DNA from: Lumnitzera littorea
Taxonomy: Eukaryota > Streptophyta > Magnoliopsida > Myrtales > Combretaceae
Reading direction: 5' to 3'
DNA: 64,000 nucleotides
Assembly: GCA_024138015.1 (NCBI GenBank)
Contig: JAMXBB010000009.1
Coordinates: forward strand, 96,208,098-96,272,097
Part shown: positions 10,651 to 24,831 of the stretch, piece by piece
How positions within the stretch are numbered: position 1 is the first letter of the stretch
How the letters are laid out: the number at the start of each line of letters is the position of its first letter
Notes under the pieces: model-generated
What the model saw: only the letters and a program-made list of their open reading frames with translations
Database searches by the model: none
Told to the model about the DNA's origin: nothing
Position numbers and translations under genes: made by a program

Positions 10651-11166
10651 ATTAAGTTAATATTACAAATGATACATATACTTTGCCAAAATGTGTAATT
10701 TGCTATGTATACATTGAAAGGATTGATTTGCAATATAATTGATATTTTTGTAGTCATTTTTATTATTTAAAACTAACTATATAAAATATGTTTACTGACG
10801 TGCATATAAGAGCGGATCAATAATTGACCCATAACCACCAGTGAGTCAAACAACCCACTTTTTAAAAGTGGATCACAATCCACTTCACATTAAGCAACTA
10901 TTCCGACTACCCCAAAATTGCAGATTGGCTAGCAATCACTTAATAAGTAGTCGCACAACTCCCTACAAGTGGCTATCGACTACTCCCTAGCCTTAAAATG
11001 GTTGGAATGTTTAATTCTTAGTTCTTCTTTATGTCTATATTAGTAAAAAATTAGGACAATAAAAATGATCGCAAAATTTCAATTAAATAGAAAATTGATT
11101 TTTTCAAACTAGAGATAACAAATTGCATATTTTGGCAAAGTTTATATACCATTTCTAATATTGACA
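10651..11166. mobile_element. MITE with about 110-bp terminal inverted repeats, Mutator-like
   Basis: The left arm (about 10656-10770) contains ACTTTGCCAAAATGTGTAAT. The right arm (about 11045-11165) read in reverse complement contains ACTTTGCCAAAATATGCAAT in the same context. The arms align from AATATTA at the ends through the shared CATTTTTATT inner segment. CATTTTT flanks both sides (10643-10649 and 11167-11173) and may be a target duplication of 8-9 bp, but it is low complexity. No coding capacity. Confidence 0.65.
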
Positions 11167-11173
11167 CATTTTT

Positions 11174-14100
11174 GTTTTACATAATAAACTAGTAAGAAAC
11201 CTACGCAACGTGTAAATAAAAATTTAAATAATGCTTATAATCATTTTTTAAAACAAAAAAACGTAAATATAATCTATATGTTAAAAATTATTTAACCAAT
11301 ATTAAGTTCTAGAAACAAATGACTCATTATATATGATTTGTTGACTATTCAGAGGGGAAAAAAAAAAACATATATGAAGTGATTACATGAGAAAACAAAA
11401 ATAAAAAAAAAAAACTTAGTATTTCTCTTACACACACTTCATATAAGAGCCCTTTTACACTTACTATAAAGTGTTATGTAATAGTTATATAAAATCTCAA
11501 ATAAAAAATAATAATATATGTTTCTTTACATAGTTATATATCAAAGAGGATGTAGTAATATGTAGGCATAATGTTTGCTAGTATACTTATTTGATTAATG
11601 AAAAAAGTAAATAATAATAATAATACGTTATATCAAATTATTCTCCTGTTATAAAAGGTAAGTGCTTTTGAAATTATGTAAAATTTGAAAATTAAATAAG
11701 GAAATGCATTAATGATAAAAAAAAAAGAATAGAAAAAAGAAAAGAGCTTCTAAAACTATATATTATAATATGATATGATTTGACAAATAAGTTTCTGGAG
11801 ATACAATTATGACATAATAAAAAGGTAGAATATAGAAAAATAAAAAGATTCTAAAACTATATAATATATGATATGATATGATATAGCAAAACCAATACAT
11901 TAAGAATATGCAAATTATGACTCATTTGCTTTATTAAAGAAGTCACTTTTTGCCTACAAAATTAATAAAAAAAATATATTATTTGAGGAATGATGAACAT
12001 AACATAAAAAAAAAGTATTTATATTACAATTAGAAAATTTCTTTCTTCATTTTTTTAACAAGATCAATAACTGTTTAAATTACTAAAAGAGCAATTGAAA
12101 AGAAAAACAGTATAGTTAAAAATAATGCAAGCATTTAAGATAAAAAAAAAATCATAAATACCAAAAACCAAAAGCACAACACATGTATTGGAATACTCAC
12201 TGTCGTATACTCACTCTCTCTCTCTTATCTCTATCTCTCCCCCTAACTATACATCTACACAAGAGAACTATATTACATATATAAATATAATAGTAATCCA
12301 ACGAAGACTATAAGACCTCCTAGAAAAACTTTATAATCCTCCCACAAAAGAAAAACAAAAGTGTCATAAGCTTTAATCCATTCATTAAACTTCACAACTT
12401 CACTCCCTAACCCATCAAAACTAACTTGAGGACAACTATAACAAAGCATCTTTTGGTACTACTCTGTACTTGCAAAACAATCTATTAGGATGTGAGCTCA
12501 ACTAGGAATACATTACAAACATGATAGTTCAATCATTAATTAAGTGCAAATGTAACAAACAAATGATATAGCATCTCACAATATCTAACCGATTCATTGT
12601 GAAGTTAGAATAATTTTGTCCACTCTAACCTAGATTCCAAAGAGTTTCAACACAACACTATCAAACTAAATCCGAGCTATAATATCATAATATTTACATT
12701 ACAATTATAAAACTAAGGAATTTTTTAAAAATTCTTATTAACTAATGTTTAGTGTAGATCTTAGTGAAAAATGTCATAATGTTACAATATTTACTTTTCC
12801 AGTAGTAATTTTCAATTTAGTTTAACAATTACTAAGACTCATTTTTTATTTTTTTATTTTTGTTTAACTTTTTACACTGTTTTATTCTTCTTAACCATTA
12901 TGTAATTTATATTTTAGTGGAATATGCTATAAGGTTGCAATTCCTATCTCTTTAACATTTATTTTCTATTTGATATGAAATTAAAGATGAGATGGGGTAC
13001 TAGACCGGTCCCATCAAAATTACGGACAAGAGCATAGAAAAAATCAATAATTACTCACCAAGACTTATTTATGATTTCTTAAGTAAATTTTTGCACTATT
13101 TTAGTAAAAAAAACTATATAAAGTTTTGTTTTACATATTTTTGCCATTTTTATAAAGCCTACCTTTATCATAGTTTGGAAAATATCATAAAGTTTCAATA
13201 GTAAGTTTTGCACCATTTCAACCAAAGAGGCAATTTGGTTCATATTAAACTTTGTTCTCTTTTTACTTTTGCATTTGATTATTATACAATGATACCGAAG
13301 TTATACAATGTCATAAGATAGAGAGAGGTAGAACTTGATTGCTAATGTTAATATTTTTTTTTAAATGATGGGATGTCATATGTGATGTTGGATTTTAAAA
13401 TGACGAAACATTGAGAGAACTAGAATCTAACTTGATTTGAGAAAATAATATATATATATATATGTATATGACTTGATTACTCTTGTAAATTTTTTTTTTA
13501 ATGATACAAATTGATTAAGTTAGGTTTCAATATCATAGAATTTGGATTATTTGTTTGAATAGATGTTTTATTGGTTTTTTTTTTTCAACTTTGTGGACAA
13601 AAGCTAAAACAAAGGCTTTTTTTTTTCCTTCGATTAGTATAAATTAGTAAACTAAAGCCAATTTCTTTCACAAATATATGATATTTCTACTTTAGACATT
13701 TGCTAGAAAAATGATAAATTGAAACCAATTTCTTAATTTTATTTATTTTTTGTTAGTAAACATTTATTATTCTACTTTGAATTTATCAAGTTTGAGTAAA
13801 TACATATAAATACACAATAATTAATACGATCAAACTATATAAAATAGACATTAATATATATATTAATAATACACACTAATATTTATATATATATAATATT
13901 AAAGTGGAGGAGCTAGCTTTTGGTAAATGATTTGTAACAAATCATCAATTGATCGATATTATTAAAGAACTATCTATTCTATCTATTTCTATATATTATA
14001 TTAAGCAAATAGTTTTATTTTAATTTTACACTTCCGTGTAATTTCCAAAATGAATAATAAAATTAAATAAAAATTATCCTTGCCAAAATACACCTTATTT

Positions 14101-15536
14101 AAATAATATTGATTTTCCAAATGATCTTGAAGATTTGGACAAAAATGAAGATTCGAATAAATGGCAATAAACAAAATTTGAAAATTTTTGTAAAAGTTGG
14201 AGAGGGGTGTATGGAAGTTAAGAAAAACTCCTTTGTAGTTAGTTATTTTATTTTATATTATTTTTATGAACTTCTATTAGAAGCACTTTTTGTATTCATA
14301 GTTACTATAGTTAGTTAGAATAGTTAAAGAGAAAAGAAAACAATTATCATAAGATTAAGAAACATGGAAAGGTAGGATATCAAGCAAATATATTAAATTA
14401 TATAATTAAATTAAATATACAAAGGCATATACTCCCCTATTAAGATTAAAATATATTAATATAGTTTGCTTGTATCAATAATTATAGTTTGACTCTATCA
14501 TATGTATTAATATAACTAGACTATCATTATTATTGTATTAGTTAATATGTAATTGTATAGTTTTATTATTATTTTTGTATTAATATAAATATAGCTTGAC
14601 TATCATTATTGATGTATTAATGTCTATTTATATACCATTTGAATCTATATTAATTTAGTTTCATTTGCATTATTTCTTTAATATGTATTAATTCGACTAT
14701 CATTATTATTATATTTTTGTGTATCAACATATATTATTAACATAGTTTGACTATCATTGTTACCATACTTATATATACCAAATGTATTTGTACTATTTAT
14801 TATCAGTTATTACTAACATGTACTAAGAAAGATGTAATTACTAAATTCACTTGTTAATTTTTTTTCCTTATAAAAATAATCTTCTAATATTTAAGAATGA
14901 AACTTTCTTTATAGTTGTAAATGGGAAAAAAAAATCATAAAACCCTTATCTTGTAATGCAAAAAATAAAATAAAAAAATAAAAACATGAAAGGAAAAATT
15001 TGAATATTTGATTATAACTAATTAATTATGTAGAAAGGAAATAGAGGAAAAAACAAATTAAGCTACTCAATGCTTTGATGTTTTCACCTTCTCTTCATAC
15101 ATATGACTAAAAATTGTTGGTAAACGTTCTCTATAGTAAATGTTAAAATACTCATTCAATAGTATTAACAAATTATTTATAAGCACTTATATAGGTAAAA
15201 AGAATTCTCTTTCCAGAAAAAAGAAATTAATACGTTTGTGTAATCGATAGAGGCATACATGTGATATATATGCAAAAAGTATATAAAATGATAAAGTAAA
15301 ATTTATGACATACCAAATACAATAAATGTAATCCCCATTTTTTAAATTGTAATTCTATTTGATATTTTATCAATTATTATTGTACAATTATGCCATGATT
15401 ATTTTGAAGCCAAATTCATTAAAAAAATCCTTATTTTATTTTAACATGTAAAAATCAATAAACACTTTAAAGAGAAAATACTAATTAAGAAATTATTAAT
15501 TAAGATGGTTAAAAGTAAGTAATTAAAACGAAGCAT
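11174..15536. other. AT-rich non-coding interval
   Basis: No credible gene. Short simple repeats occur, including CT-rich runs near 12210-12240 and a TA run near 13448-13462. An AT-rich phrase with TTCTAAAACTATAT..ATGATATGAT occurs at about 11747 and 11849, and a relative lies at about 20462. The ORFs here are short and of random-looking composition. Confidence 0.6.
14460..14775. repeat. Degenerate direct repeats of a GACTATCATTATT unit
   Basis: GACTATCATTATTATTGTAT and close variants occur at about 14516, 14598, 14695 and 14748, mostly preceded by a TAGTTT or TAGCTT-like string and followed by TATTAATAT. Spacing is irregular (about 82, 97 and 53 bp), so this is a scrambled array, not a clean tandem repeat. 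Confidence 0.5.
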
Positions 15537-15539
15537 TAA

Positions 15540-16400
15540 TTGTGTTCCCTTGAGGGGAATGGTGATTCCATTCCCTCCTTATTCTTGATTAAATCTTTAT
15601 TACCACATTCACTTTACCAAATTGCAATTACCAAGGAATCCCGATTCTTAAAAATTAGAAATTAGGATTCCTTACTTGAAGCTATGAATTGCAATTCTAA
15701 GGAAAAATGACCATTACCACCCTCTTCTTCTTCTTCACCAACATCACTTGCCACTACCATCTTCTTGTCACCCACCATCGTCACTTAGTTAACTCCAATG
15801 ACTCACCACTGACAACTACTCGACAACTCCCATGCCCATCAAAGTATTTTGGTAAGCTCTTAATTAAACAAAAACAAAATCAAGCCAACGTCATCAAGAT
15901 TCGTTGAGATTAGGGCTTAGACAAAAAATTGATATCTAATTAGGGATGAAAACGATGGTGATCTCTCGTATAGAAGGAAAAGCAGAATCACTATTGTTGA
16001 AATTTATTATACAAACAAGTGCATACCATTCATTAGTTTTTATTTATTTACTTTTTTATTTCTTTGAAATCAAATAGGATGAAGAAATTTTTGAAGTAAA
16101 TCCTTAGATTGAAGATTAAGGAAAAACAAGAAATTGAAGTTGAGGGTTTGATGTTGAAAAGATCAGATTAAAGACAATAGTTAGACTTTATTGGTTAAAG
16201 ACAGAGTTTTTTAAAAGAAAATAAACACTGCAAAGGAAGAGGATGAGAGTAAAATCAACTTTTTAATTTCTATTGCATGTCCATGCTTAATGGAACTTTT
16301 GTACAATTAAACATTGTAATTAGCATTATCTCCTTATTCCATTACATAAGAATCTTAATTCAATTCTTCTCTTATTCATTTCAATAAAGTGAACAAGCCG
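15540..16400. mobile_element. Tourist-like (PIF/Harbinger) MITE
   Basis: The left end TTGTGTTCCCTTGAGGGGAA and the reverse complement of the right end CGGCTTGTTCACTTTATTGA align and resemble the GGNCTTGTTTGGTT-type ends of Tourist elements. Both sides are flanked by TAA (15537-15539 and 16401-16403), the 3-bp duplication of this superfamily. The interior includes ATGACCATTACCACCCTC, common in these elements. The short ORF across 15707-15907 is not a gene. Confidence 0.62.
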
Positions 16401-16816
16401 TAAATGTTGAAAAATACCAAAAAATAAAAAAACCTTCATCCAGATCTATAATAGAAAGTTACAATAAATTTTTGTAGGGAAAAAAAACGATGAGAGGAAA
16501 TAGACAATATGTACTTCTTTGCAGTTGAGTACTATAACTACATAAAACCATCAAAACCTTAATTTTTCATACAATTACAACAAGAAGAACATAAAATATA
16601 AGCATTTTCCATTATCTGAAAGAAAATTAATCCAAAAACCCTAAATCTCAAAATTTTATAGGAAAGATAACGAAATTTAAATATATTAAGAAAATATTTA
16701 CAATTTCGTCTATGATTACACTACTTTCATTTCTCGATAAATCTGTTATTTAGACAATTTATTAGAAGATTTTAATGGCATTTGTTAAATGAAAGAAAAA
16801 AAAATGAAACAACATA

Positions 16817-19613
16817 TGAAACACCCCAGTTAAGTTAATAATTTAATTGAGTCGTAAAATTCTTTTAGCTCGCATTGTTAGAAACCGTTTTTTAGTAGAA
16901 AATTTCTCAATTCATTAATCTTCAAGTAATTTTAAACTTATCCTAATGTATAACCTATAGAATATATGTTTAATTTAAAGTTCCCATTATATTTTTCTAA
17001 AACTCTTATTTTATGTACATATTAAATATATTAAATTTTATTTTACGTATATGATATTAATATTTTATTAGTAATATATAAATCTTACAGTATTTTCATA
17101 TATGACCTTTTTTTTCTAAATATTATTTATTCTCATTTTAGCTAATCCTTTATTTTTGCATTTAAATTGGAAACACCGTACATTCTAAAACATTCTAGAA
17201 TGACCTGTATCTTACCCTAAACCCTATTTTGAATCCCTAGCTACCATCCTCAGCTTTTTATTTTAATTCTCTCCCATTTTGGCTCTAATTCTCTCTCCTT
17301 CCCCATTCTCTTTCTCAAATTTTTTTTCACAGACCCTCTAATCCTCTCTCCTCCCTTTCTTAACCCTTCTCTATCTCTTTTCACCCCCTCTAATCCTATC
17401 TCCTCCGTCTCTATTCCCCCCTCCCCCAATTCCCTAACGACGCTAGGCCCCACTCCTTATCCCATTCCTTTCTCAACCCCCTAGTCCCCTCCTCAATCAT
17501 TTTCTGACTTTTAACCCTACCCCCTCACCTACTCAAATCTCACTCGCCCCTCAATTTCTCTCACCCCACTTTACTTCTCTTCTTTCTATTAAACAGCAAA
17601 TTCTTTTCCTTAGATTTATTCACGCACACGTATTGAAGCCCTAAAATTGATTCTTCTTCTGTTACATGCTTTGCATTCATCCTCACTTCTATGCATTCCG
17701 AATTACTTCGATAAATTTTATTAGTTAATTATTTAATTATATTATTATATGAGTTATAATTTCTATATTTTGTGTCTAATAGGTTCGTATTCGGCATTGA
17801 TTCGTATCCATTCGATGTTTCCATCTTAGCTTTACTTTGCAAGTCAATTCGTTTTCCTTTTTTAGTATCGTGTAAGTAGTATATTATTTTTATTTTTCCT
17901 ATATTATAGTGAAAAGTAATTATACTAATACTCGATTCCTATCATAATAGTTTTATTTTTCATAATCATTGTGTTAGTTTCTATAAGATTTTATTATTAT
18001 ACTTTATGTATTACTATCGAATTATGTGTATATGTAAATTTATAGCATAGGATTTCTATTTTTGGTTATATTTGGTACTAGTTCATCATTTTCTAGCTGA
18101 TTATAAAGTTATATTAATGCTCATATTTTATATGTAAGTTTCGTGTGTCAATTTGAGTTATGACGTTACTACTTTATTATTATTATGTTTTATTATTAAT
18201 ATTGATAACATTATGATTTAAGTATTTCTATTACGATAGTTAATATGATTATATAGTATATTATATTGTAAAGTATGTTCATTTTAGACTCCGATTCTTA
18301 ATATATTATTTCTTGCATATTTCTACAAATTATAATACTTTCCAATTAATTACGTATCATTTTATTACCATATAAATTCGATAATCCTTATATTATGATA
18401 CTCTAATCGTGTGTCCACTTTAAATTTTCTTTTATATGTATAGATAAATATATATATATATATATTATGCACTTTACAATTTACTATAAATAAGTAATCT
18501 TATATAGTTATATTAACTTTTTGGCTTAATCGTATTGTGTCCTATTTCTACTTTGGCATTATTATTTTGATTCAACGATTTTCTTACAAGACCTTGATTG
18601 GATAAACTATAAGTTTATAGATAACTTCTAAGTAGGACTTAGTCTTAGAATGCTTAAAGGTTAACATGCTTTAGATTCGTGATGTTTAGTTTCCCTTATT
18701 GAGGTTTAAGCTTTTGTTTAGATTGTGAGATTGGAGTCCTATTTTCGATTTTGGAGTAATTCCAAGTACGTAGTGCTTGTTAGTATGGTTGTACTTGTTA
18801 AAACTTAGAATATAATCGAACTAATCTATATTTAACCTGAATCAATAGTTTGCTAATTTTTCTTGACTCGCTCGCTCTAAGGGGCCATAATAACAGTTCC
18901 CTAGAGGAGCAACCGCTAATCATGTCCAAGGTTTCCCTAGTGAACTTTCATATAAGATAACACAGCTAGAATATTAAGTTTTTGGTCTCTGGTCTCTGAT
19001 CTCTAAACGTAAAGGATTTAAAGGAACATTTATATTATATCCACCTATGTATGTGGAAACAAATCAAAGTGCGGCAAGGTTATGAGTACCCATGTGTTGT
19101 ATGCCGGCCTAAATTGAAGATAATCAAATTATTGTATACTTATATTCTATTATAATTGCATTATATACATGTGTATGCTCTAGGCTTATATCCATATGTG
19201 TTTACGCACCCGTACTAGGCTTCAGCTCACTCTTTTATTTTTACACCTACAGGTTAATTCAATAAGTTGCGATAAGTACGAACATCAACATCGACATCGC
19301 CATCGTCATCGACATCGCCATCGCCATCGACATCGCCATCACCATGTTAGGAAAGAGAGGCAATTGGTTTTGTATGTCGTAAAAGATCAAAATTTAGTTA
19401 TTTAGTTTGTTTAGGGATAAGGTGACTCACCTACGAACCACTCAAACTGTTGTATTTAAAGAATTGTATATTTGGAGATTTATTATTTTGTACTTGATAA
19501 GCGGTTACTACTAGTGATTTTGGAGAATGTAGTTGGTTTTAAAACCTTAACATGTTCTTGATAGGCAAGGACACATAACGAGTTGCAGTGCCCTCTAATT
19601 TTGGGGCATTACA
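16817..19613 (+). mobile_element. Solo LTR (2797 bp), Tekay/Del-like chromovirus type
   Basis: It starts TGAAACACCCCAG and ends TTTTGGGGCATTACA. It is flanked on both sides by exactly ACATA (16812-16816 and 19614-19618). The ends resemble the 'TG..CACCCC' and 'TTGGGGCRTNACA' ends of plant Tekay/Del Ty3/gypsy LTRs. The pyrimidine-rich block at 17190-17600 (with ACCCTAAACCC at its start) looks like the leader after the transcription start, which supports plus orientation. Near the 3' end, AGGTGACTCACC is another feature of this LTR type. No gag or pol lies inside, so it is a solo LTR. The perfect duplication suggests it is younger than its neighbours. Confidence 0.85.
19282..19345 (+). repeat. 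CATCGN hexamer tandem repeat inside the LTR
   Basis: About ten 6-bp units, CATCGA, CATCGC or CATCGT, run in tandem. In one frame they read as alternating His-Arg, but they lie in the LTR near its 3' end and are not part of a gene. Confidence 0.85.
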
Positions 19614-19618
19614 ACATA

Positions 19619-21229
19619 TCCATTCTCTTATCTCACTTATCAAACTCGAAGAATCATATTTAAATGCAAAACCTATTATCTTATACTTAAAACTTAAAAT
19701 TATTATATCAAATGGTTTTAACATTAATCGCATTAAAATTACTAACAAAAAAGAACATTACATAAACCTCCTTTACATTGATCAAAATTCATCTTTAACA
19801 AATAGTAATTACAATATGAAAGCAAAATACAAAATGACAATTGGAGAATATCTATATTACAAAAATATTAGAATACATGTCAATCCTACTAACATAAATA
19901 TATATATATAAATATTCATATTACAAAAATATTCGATTTTCTAGCAAACCAGCCTTCATAAACATGATTTTCTTTAACTTTTTATATTTAAATCTAGAGG
20001 GAATCACATTTGCTATTCGCTCCCAATATAAGAGATTAAATCATCTTTAACATCAAATGGCTATATTCTCTAGCTTTTCTCTTAGTTGCGAAGCATATAT
20101 TTCATTTGTTGTAAAAAAATGGTTCCACATGGGGCTTGATCTTAAAGGGCAAGAATCAAACCCTAAAACGGTTTTCATAATTTTTTTTTTTTTAGTGTTT
20201 AGGTTATTAATAATATTTTGTGCTTATTACAAAATATAAAGGGGGAAGTAGGTAGATATATATAATATGATAAAATAAATTTTATAAATAATTTGAATCA
20301 ATTATAGATATATTCTAATAACTACTAAATCAATGTATCATAATCATAATGAAACTAGAAGGAAAGATTAATTTGTAAAAACTAAATGGCATTTTCAAAT
20401 AACAATTTTGGGAAATCTAACAATTAAAGGTATTATGATTATGAAATTATATATGAAAAGAGCTTTAGAAACTATATACTATAATATGAATCTATGTGTT
20501 TAGATACTACTTTTCATTGCACTAATTTATAGTCCTTACTTTTTTCTTTAATCATCTCTTTCCATTGTCCGACTAATATAATTAAATAACAAAGAATATA
20601 GAATTTAAATAATATATATACACACACAACATACATAGGAAAAGGAAAAAAAATAGTAAAAAAATCCCTAAAAAAACCCTTCCTAAGATAATATTACTAG
20701 GAATATGGCACCCAAAATCGCACCTCCTTCTTCCTCCTCCATCCTCCTCATTACAGATCGTGACCCAAATTCACCTTCCCAAGAGGCAATTTTAAATATA
20801 GAAGGCGATTTTAAATATGAAAATATATAGTAATTTCTAATATAGCTAAAGGACCTCAATTTATAATAACATTTTCACTCAAATTGAATACATCAAAATA
20901 TCTAAACTCTTCATTTTGAACAAAGCTTAAGCAACTCAAACTTCATGCTCACAGCCTACACCTTACAAAATAGAGCAAACACATGAAACTATCATTCAAA
21001 CTTATCTATACTTGTAATATGAAATATCATAGTAATTTCTAGGTTTGATAATTAAGAATAGGAATAATAGTCAGATCGGATGAAATGATTAATGAAAAGA
21101 TAGAAAACGACACTTAAGCAATATGAAAGTTCTACTATTACTTTCAAATATCTACATAGTGATCAGAAAGTAAGGATCAAATACAATCGAAAATGTTAAA
21201 TATCTAAATCTAGTGCCTAGCTAATGCTA
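19619..21229. other. AT-rich interval left of the PMD pseudogene
   Basis: No credible gene. A short direct duplication of AATTTTAAATATRRAA occurs near 20790-20820. TAGAAACTATATACTATAAT near 20470 is related to the phrase seen near 11750. The left terminus of the MULE should lie in or near this interval but no terminal inverted repeat was recognised. Confidence 0.45.
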
Positions 21230-22169
21230 TCGACGTGTATATGGATAAACATCCTAAGGATTTGGATCAGGTTGGGGCTGCACCATCTGGTTCACATCCA
21301 ATTGAGTGATCTATCCCTCATCATGACTGTAAGCATCGGAGTATGATACATGTATAGGGACCAAGGTAGGGTGCAATTATGTAAATCCCTTGCTCATGTC
21401 ATCATGGTGATCTCTAATTAGCCTTCCTAATGATGTAAGGGGAGTACAAACCTGAATACCGGAAGTCTCTCCGATGAAGGAGGTATGGAAGATCTAACCA
21501 CTAGAGCTCTCCTCAACGAAAGTTATCTAAAGCTCAAATCCAAATGGTCTAGGAGATATTGTTAGTGACAGGTGCTCTGGAGACAAATCGTCCTTAACAC
21601 CAAACTCAACCTATAGTCGCCTTCAACCCCTACCCCACCTATGTCCTTGTGGTCAACAACGCCCTCCTTGTTGAGGATCGTAAGGTGGAGAGCTACCCTA
21701 CTTGATATCTGGTATCAATCTTGGTACATCGTTCAAGTAAACACCCGTGAGCTATTAAATTACGGCATCCACTTCTAATTGCTCTTTCATGATATCCTCA
21801 TATGGCATATGAGGCAGTCTATGGATGAAATCCACTTGCAGATTATAAAAAATAACTTTATTATCATATAAAGTCATAGGTGAAGTTTTGGTAAAGGAAA
21901 ATGAACCTAAATGCATACCATGTATACTCAGGAGGCGCCTAACTGGCTGATATATTGGCGAGTGACCTACTAGTACCAATCATTGTAATCTGGAGCTACA
22001 CCAGGCAGCGGTACTATAAGAACAATCCTATTACAGTAATCTGCCTACTGTTCCAACCAACTAGGGTATGTGGTAACCCAATTTGTCTCTATCTAACCTT
22101 GTAGGTCTATATCGTGCAATTCTCAAGATGTATTAATAAGGGTGGGAATCCCCTAAATAATATTGAATT

Positions 22170-22174
22170 ATCGT
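22170..22174. other. Target-site duplication, left copy
   Basis: ATCGT directly precedes the solo LTR. The right copy is GTCGT at 24832-24836, differing at one base. Confidence 0.7.
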
Positions 22175-24831
22175 TGTCGAGCGTGGTTTTCACCCTTTCG
22201 ATTTTTTTATAAAATTAAGTCTTCTTTAAACTGACCAGTATTAAACCCTACCCATTTAATACCGATCCTCAACCAAGGTTTAAAGAAAACTGTTTCTTTT
22301 TATTTTGAAAACAACTTTGCAGTCGCCACCCGACTAGAGTTAGGAAAAACAGTTAAATTATAATCAATTGGGTAAATTAGTTATAACTTAACCACTAGTC
22401 TAACAATTAAATCCAATTTTATGAAAATGGTTTTTGAAAACCAAAGATTTAGGTTTGGGGGTTAGGAATTTTAAACTCTTACAGGCACCATTGACTTTCT
22501 AAAATTAGAATTAAACTTAAATATCACCTTTAATTTTGAAAGACAAAACTTCATTATCGGTTACTCTAATTGGATAAATGAAATAATTTAAACTAAAAAA
22601 GGAAAATTAGGGTTTTTCATTTTTATCATCGCCCCGTAAGTGTCTACGTACCTACTATTTGGGATCAGACGTACGTAGTTCTTTTAAGTAAAACTCTTAG
22701 TGGGTTAAATTGATTTTAATTTTGAAAACATATCGACTTTACGTTTTTAGTTCAATACGATTTACTTAAGGAAATTTCTAAAAATAAAAGTCCTAATTTG
22801 AAATTTTTATTTTTGGAAAATCTAAAAGGCGCCTTAATTTTGAGAAATGATTTATCTTTTATATTATTATTTTTTTATATATTTTTATAGAAAATCGATT
22901 TTTCTAAGTGATAAAAACAATTATTTATCCTTATTTTATTTATTTTTCTTTTTTATCCTGTTCAATCACTTAATTTATTTATTACTTATTATATCTTATT
23001 TATTTAAACTAATAAAATAAAATAAAACAAAATTTACTCTTTTTTTCTTCTTCTTTTCTTTTCTTCTTTCTTTTTCTTTTCTTCCCCTTTTTTTTATTTG
23101 ATTACATTTACATAAATAAGTAAAACAAATAAATAAACAAAACAAAATTAAAAAAAAAAAAGGCTATGGACAGGTTTAAGCGTACGGGTCGGACTTGGGC
23201 GGGTTGGTCGGGTCAGACTCCTCTTCTTCAAGCTTCAACAACGGCAACCACAGTGGTTCAAGGGAATTTGGATAAACTTTCTTAGGGGTGAAGGTGGATT
23301 TGTGAGTATTTTATTGGGTTTATTGGGAGTAGGCGAAGTGCCGCAACTAAAGGAGCTCGAGTTGGTGGTTTTCAAAAGTCGGCCATAGGTGGCGGTAGTG
23401 GTTCGACCATGTGGGGTTTGCTAGGTGTGATTGGTCGGTTGGGGTAGGCTTTTTCGAGTGTAGGGAGTTCAATTGTAGGTTTAGTTTGGGTCAAGGGTAG
23501 CTGAGGATAATGGTTCGAGGAGAGAGAGGGGCGGCGGTTAGAGTTTAATGGAAGGTGGCTCGGGGAAGCCGTTGGGGCTACCGCGGTGAACGAAAGTGGT
23601 CGGGTTAGGGAGCTAATGGATTAGAGGTCACGACTGTAGTGTTAGGTTATGGTAAAGGGCTTGAAAAAGAGAGATTCAAAGAGAGAGAAAGAGAATCACG
23701 AGGGAAAAAGAGAGCTTTGGAGTTGATTCTGAAGCTTGTAGGTGGTTGTCTATCCTAATGTGCTCCCCCAACACCCCTTTTATATACGAATTTAACCTAG
23801 AAAATTTGGAAAGTTAGAATCAGCCTTAAATGTAAATGCCAAAATTTCAGTTTTTTTTCTCTAACTTGGGAGCTCGATCTGACTATGTCGATGGATGAAT
23901 CTGGTCTTGTTTTTTAGTTCAATTCAAAATAGGCTGTGTTTAGTTTACAATTTTACCATTGATTTGGCAAAATTGCAATAAGGAGAGGTTCAAAAATCGC
24001 ATTGAAATAGGTTGTCCGAGGAGTAAAGTGCTAGAATTCTAGAGAAAAATGAGGGAAAGAGAGGAAAACGAAGGGAAAAGGAAAGAAAGGGAGGGAAAAT
24101 GGGCTGGCATGATGCCACGTCAACCGTGCCAACCAACCTCAACGTGCCACGTGTCATTACGTGATACATGGCAGCTGACGTGATATGCCACGTAGTGCCA
24201 CGTCATCATGTCGTCTAATCCCATCCTACTACATGTTAGGATATGTGGTGCAATCAAATCCTGACACATGGCAGTTTCTAATGTGATTGAGAACAAAAAA
24301 TAAGAAAAAAGACATTCCTGTCTTTGCTAAGTTTCAAACCTAAGACCTCATGCTCAATGCTAATGTTATGTCCATGTGTTTAACCAATAACCCGTTAGCC
24401 TGTGCTTTATTCATATGTGTAATTAAATTATAAGTATAAATCAGGTCAGCTTGGGCTAGATTTAAATCTAAGTCTAAGTCCAACGGTCTTTTATTCAAAT
24501 TTATTTAAATTAAAATCCTATTCTATTTAAACAACCTAAAAAATTTATTATATACTAAATTCCTTACTTTTTTAAAATTTTCTATGACTTTTCAAATTTT
24601 TTATATATTTTCCTAAATTTTTCCATTTTTTGTATTTTTTCTAAATTTCTTATTTTTTTGCGCTTTTTCCTATTTTCCTATTTTTGTTGTATTTTTCTAG
24701 AATTCCTATTTTTTTCTAAATTTCTTCATTTTTTGAGTCTTCTTTAATTTTCTACTTTTTGAATTTTTTCTAATTTAAGACCCAATAACCTAATTTGAAA
24801 AATAAAAAGCGGCAAAAATTAAGTATCTACA
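22175..24831 (-). mobile_element. Solo LTR (family A, 2657 bp) inserted in the PMD pseudogene
   Basis: On the minus strand it starts TGTAGATACTTAATTTTTGC (24831) and ends CCACGCTCGACA (22175). It is flanked by ATCGT/GTCGT. Removing it rejoins PMD coding sequence in frame across a conserved motif, which confirms both borders. A TATA box (TATATAAAAGG, minus) at about 23777-23787 is followed by a GC-richer leader at 23160-23760. GGTGGCGACTGCAAAGTTG (minus) near 22330 resembles the 'GGYGACTCCRCTGGGG' motif common near plant LTR ends. The first about 530 bp aligns with the fragment at the window's left edge, so the two are family members. No coding region is inside. Confidence 0.87.
23777..23787 (-). 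promoter_or_regulatory. TATA box of the solo LTR
   Basis: TATATAAAAGG on the minus strand sits about 1045 bp from the LTR start and just before the leader-like region. This is the expected U3/R boundary position. Confidence 0.6.

Noticed and set aside
17250..17453. Minus-strand ORF rich in Glu, Arg and Lys
   Set aside because: It is the complement of the pyrimidine-rich leader of the Tekay-like LTR, with no exon structure or motif.
19196..19405. A protein with a His-Arg repeat
   Set aside because: The reading frame is produced by the CATCGN tandem repeat inside a solo LTR with verified borders.
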